Origin: a candidate division LCP-89 bacterium
GTDB lineage: Bacteria > Electryoneota > B3-LCP
Direction of reading: 5' to 3'
Assembly: GCA_025774555.1 (NCBI GenBank)
Contig: JALGVT010000009.1
Coordinates: forward strand, 1 to 64,000
Length of the DNA stretch: 64,000 bases
Positions 61,339 through 64,000 of this stretch are shown here, piece after piece (position 1 is the first letter of the stretch; every line of letters starts with the position of its first letter). A program made the position numbers and the translations under genes. Below the pieces are notes generated by a model. That model had not been told where the DNA came from. It did no database searches and worked only from the letters and a program-made list of their open reading frames with translations.

Positions 61339-62947
61339 TTTGTTTCGACGTGGTTAATGAATGCCATATCGGCTTTTTAATTATGGGTGTTTCGGGATAG
61401 TAATATAAAGGGTGATAAACTCTGTCTAAGTTCAGTCTGGAGGTTTTGAAAAACTCCTTCAAGCCGTCATAAAGCCCTTCGGCAATTGAATCGAGAAAAC
61501 GATCGTTTCGCAACAGCATCTCTTCCTCTGGATGCATCATAAAGGCGCATTCAACGAGCACGGCTAACATCTCCGTCGGTCTGGCAAGCGCCAGGTTTTT
61601 GTAATAGAACCCATGATCCGGCAGATCAGTTGCCTCCAGTAGATTACTGTGCAGAATCCGCGCCAGTTCCCGGCTTTGTGAATGATAATAGTATACTGCG
61701 CTGCCCCGATTCTCAAAAGGATTCCTGCCGTCGGCAACTGCATTGTTGTGAATCGAAAGAATCATCTCCGCCCCATTTGCCGCGGCGAAGTCAATCCGGT
61801 CGTAGATTCCAACATTGTTATCTTCTTCTCGCGTGAGTATCACTTCCGCTCCGGCTTTTTCGAGCAGACGCTGCAAGCGCAGAGTAATTTGCAGATTAAC
61901 GTCCTTTTCATTCAGACGCGTGGGTCCGATGGCGCCCAAATTCGATCCTCCATGTCCTGCGTCTAACGCTATTCTTCGCCCTCTTAACGGCTTCCGTTGT
62001 ATATCTGGAGGATGGCGAAGTTTTAACACCAGGTTTCTGCCTTCATATCCCATGTCATATCCCCAGATAGTGGAGCTGTTCAGCAAGATATCAAAATGCA
62101 GCACATCGTCCCTGATCTGTTGCCATCTGATCTCTCGTATCAGCGAATCGCGAGAATCGTAATTCACCTGATCCATTTTTGCCACCGCGCCAAACAGTTC
62201 GATTGATATCATTCTGGACTCAGGCAGATCATCTATTAAAAAGAGCAGAGGCTCTGAAAGCGGGATTACGATTTTAGTCCATCCCTGTTCCATATATGTT
62301 CTAATGTGATTCACAACTGATTTCGGCGCAGCCGCGCTGCTGGTGTCAATATCAATAAATCGTTCCTCAACCCAGGCGTGCAAGCCATCGGTCAGGCGTA
62401 CGCGGTAATAGGGATAATCGAGGGAATCTGCGACCGCCTTACACCCTTGGGGTGGAAATATCCAATATGCCCGGCAGGGAGCCGTTCTCATCACCGCGTG
62501 ATTTTTCGCAATAGTGATGCGCGCAGGCAGTCGTTCAGCTTTCATCAAGAGAACAGAATCATCGACTGAAGAGACAGCAGACTCCGGGAACTGAAATGGT
62601 ATGGAGTCCAGAAGTGTCCTGCCATCCAGAGCAACAGACTTGAATCGATAAGTCATGGATGCGGTATCGAGAGGGAAATATGCCAAAAACGCGCCGTTTT
62701 CCCAGACCTGCGCCTGCACGTCATTCACGAAGACCTTCGCAGAAGGCAGATTAACCGATCCAAAAGCAAAGGTCGAATCCAGCCGCGGCAGGACAAAGAT
62801 AGAATCACCCTCTGCTAAGCGAGGGTAAACTACATCCATTTTAAAGGGTTCCCACGGAATTTCAAGCGCCCGTCTATCGACGCCTCCGCAGCCGTACAAC
62901 AGCAATGCGATAAACAACAGCGATAAGCCTGTTTTGATTATTCTCAT
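61331..62947 (-). CDS. N-acetylmuramoyl-L-alanine amidase, lipoprotein
   Basis: 538 residues. A lipoprotein signal (LLFIALLLYGCGG, lipid Cys about 20). A central region with SH3-like and AMIN-like segments precedes the Amidase_3 domain (about 325-510): IALDAGHGGSNLGAIGPTRLNEKDVNL, MILSIHNNA and LVECAFMMHPEEE carry zinc and catalytic residues. It cleaves peptide from glycan in peptidoglycan during division. One-base overlap with coaX; operon with greA. Confidence 0.92.
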   Translation of the reverse strand: MRIIKTGLSLLFIALLLYGCGGVDRRALEIPWEPFKMDVVYPRLAEGDSIFVLPRLDSTFAFGSVNLPSAKVFVNDVQAQVWENGAFLAYFPLDTASMTYRFKSVALDGRTLLDSIPFQFPESAVSSVDDSVLLMKAERLPARITIAKNHAVMRTAPCRAYWIFPPQGCKAVADSLDYPYYRVRLTDGLHAWVEERFIDIDTSSAAAPKSVVNHIRTYMEQGWTKIVIPLSEPLLFLIDDLPESRMISIELFGAVAKMDQVNYDSRDSLIREIRWQQIRDDVLHFDILLNSSTIWGYDMGYEGRNLVLKLRHPPDIQRKPLRGRRIALDAGHGGSNLGAIGPTRLNEKDVNLQITLRLQRLLEKAGAEVILTREEDNNVGIYDRIDFAAANGAEMILSIHNNAVADGRNPFENRGSAVYYYHSQSRELARILHSNLLEATDLPDHGFYYKNLALARPTEMLAVLVECAFMMHPEEEMLLRNDRFLDSIAEGLYDGLKEFFKTSRLNLDRVYHPLYYYPETPIIKKPIWHSLTTSKQNE

Positions 62948-63741
62948 CAGCTGTGCCGTTCGTATAAAATGCGCAGCCCTTCCAGAACAAGAAAGGGTTC
63001 TACTTTATCTATCATTTTTGAATGTTCTGCAATATAAGGGGCTAATCCCCCGGTGAGGATTATCTTGCCACGCTGTCCCAGCTCATCCCAAATACGGCGG
63101 CAGAGCCCTTCGAGTTTGTCCACCGCTCCGTATAATAATCCCGCCTGTATCGACGTCTCCGTCGTATCGGCGATGACCTTCTCGGGAAAATGCAGTCGCA
63201 CTTTCGGAAGCCTGGAGGCTCGCTGATGCAGTATCTTCTGAGCAAGTTCGATACCGGGTGTGATCAAACCGCCTAAGTATTCACCTTCCTCATTGATGAC
63301 GTCAAACGTGGTGGCGGTGCCGAAATCAACGACAATTAAAGGACCGCCATGCTTGGCAAATCCGGCAACCGCATTGCAGATACGATCCGCTCCAACCGCG
63401 GAAGGATCACGATAGAGTATCTTTAAAGAGGGCGTTGTATCAGCTCTTACTTCATAAGGCGTTACCTTGAAGTTATCCCGCACCATATCTGCGAATACTG
63501 ACGTCATATCAGGCACGACCGAACCGATAGCAACACCATTTATCCTGCTGACGTCAACCTGTTTCGCCTTGCATAATGAAGAGATTATAATATATGCTTC
63601 ATCTGCCGTGCGCGAGACGGAAGTTGTCAACCGCCAGTTGTGGGTCAACTGACCCTTATCGAAGATTCCCAAAACGACATTGGTGTTTCCAATGTCGATA
63701 GTCATCAGCAGATCATAAGTCCCGGTCGAACCGTTTTTCAT
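62947..63741 (-). CDS. coaX: Type III pantothenate kinase
   Basis: 264 residues. First step of coenzyme A synthesis, potassium-dependent. TIDIGNTNVVLGIF (phosphate-binding), VGADRICNAVAGFAKHG, VVDFGTATTFDVI, and the ITPGIELAQKIL segment are conserved. The start overlaps the birA stop as ATGA, the common birA-coaX pairing. Confidence 0.95.
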   Translation of the reverse strand: MKNGSTGTYDLLMTIDIGNTNVVLGIFDKGQLTHNWRLTTSVSRTADEAYIIISSLCKAKQVDVSRINGVAIGSVVPDMTSVFADMVRDNFKVTPYEVRADTTPSLKILYRDPSAVGADRICNAVAGFAKHGGPLIVVDFGTATTFDVINEEGEYLGGLITPGIELAQKILHQRASRLPKVRLHFPEKVIADTTETSIQAGLLYGAVDKLEGLCRRIWDELGQRGKIILTGGLAPYIAEHSKMIDKVEPFLVLEGLRILYERHS

Positions 63742-64000
63742 TCAGTTATCGTCCTCCGGATGCCGTCTGAACTCGCAATATTTTGAATAGTTCCATCATC
63801 CTGCTTTAAAATGATCTCACCGTGTTCGCCTAATCCAGTAAACACACCAATGCTCTCGCTGTCTCCCTGAGTGATGCAGAGTCTGTCGTTCAAAGCCCAG
63901 GCAGATGCGAGCCATAAACTTTTGATTTTAATAGGATCCACCGGTTTCAATAGTGGTATCATCTCTTCAGCAGACAGAATCACCTGCTCTAATAGCGCAT
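63738..64000 (-). CDS. birA: Biotin-[acetyl-CoA-carboxylase] ligase, C-terminal part only
   Basis: The reading frame is open to the right edge, so only about 87 C-terminal residues are seen (ALLEQVILSAEEM ... WALNDRLCIT ... IGVFTGLGEHGEIILKQDDGTIQNIASSDG). This is the SH3-like C-terminal domain of BirA, where biotinyl-AMP loops end. The N-terminal ligase domain lies beyond the window. Coupled with coaX. Confidence 0.85.
   Translation of the reverse strand, partial: ALLEQVILSAEEMIPLLKPVDPIKIKSLWLASAWALNDRLCITQGDSESIGVFTGLGEHGEIILKQDDGTIQNIASSDGIRRTITE

Overview
The window is a gene-dense stretch of a bacterial chromosome with a Gram-negative envelope (LptE, an LpxH-type hydrolase, LPS-type glycosyltransferases, PBP1A, an exported amidase). 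Several exported proteins end in a Por/type IX-like C-terminal sorting domain (NPFNPTT ... GxYLYR ... KMVLMK). This combination, with beta-helix and multihaem surface proteins, points to an uncultured lineage of the FCB supergroup (for example Marinimicrobia, KSB1, Zixibacteria or Cloacimonadota-like); the exact phylum cannot be fixed from this sequence. UGA is used as an ordinary stop by many genes here (lon, the low-molecular-weight phosphatase, several glycosyltransferases).

Layout. 1-2202: the RNase P RNA gene (running off the left edge) with its usual zinc-ribbon and NIF3 neighbours. 2203-4944: a repeat-riddled zone with a decayed TolB-like propeller gene and a HAD phosphatase homologue that has lost catalytic residues. 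5167-8126: lon-engB. 8203-13156: glycogen phosphorylase and PBP1A. 13301-20706: a long leftward cluster headed by an Rrf2 regulator (mrp, a MIP18 protein, a PP-loop tRNA thiolase-like protein, queH, nifS, nifU, a second scaffold, cobO, lpxH-like), covering Fe-S assembly and tRNA thiolation. 20858-26094: AlkA, a serine hydrolase, a second cysteine desulfurase and an exported propeller-transglutaminase. 26212-29772: an AT-rich, probably acquired restriction-modification cassette (ribbon-helix-helix-like protein, two methyltransferases, PLD-type nuclease). 30284-40581: an LPS/envelope glycosylation block with a sigma-54 activator, LptE, TsaC and a phosphatase. 40763-44055: purD-uvrB. 44472-49565: the most unusual locus. 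49720-64000: PpiD, a membrane glycosyltransferase, a radical SAM protein, shikimate genes, gpmI, pspC, greA, amidase, coaX and the 3' end of birA.

Main discovery candidate: two paralogous exported beta-helix proteins (44472-45980, minus; 48138-49565, plus) flank a secreted multihaem cytochrome. Each reading frame is interrupted once only, by a UGA at the homologous position, giving UGSC in one and UGTC in the other, after which the same frame runs on to the sorting domain. Both UGAs are followed, after exactly 13 nt, by a 7-bp hairpin with a GAU loop, and one base pair differs by a compensatory swap. This is what bacterial selenocysteine insertion would look like, in an extracellular redox setting. 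Read as ordinary stops, the UGAs would split each gene into two fragments.

Second theme: short multi-hairpin palindromic elements occur repeatedly. One sits inside the P3 helix of RNase P RNA, two are in-frame insertions (51 and 45 bp) in a coding region, one supplies the purD stop codon, and another is flanked by long terminal inverted repeats like a MITE.
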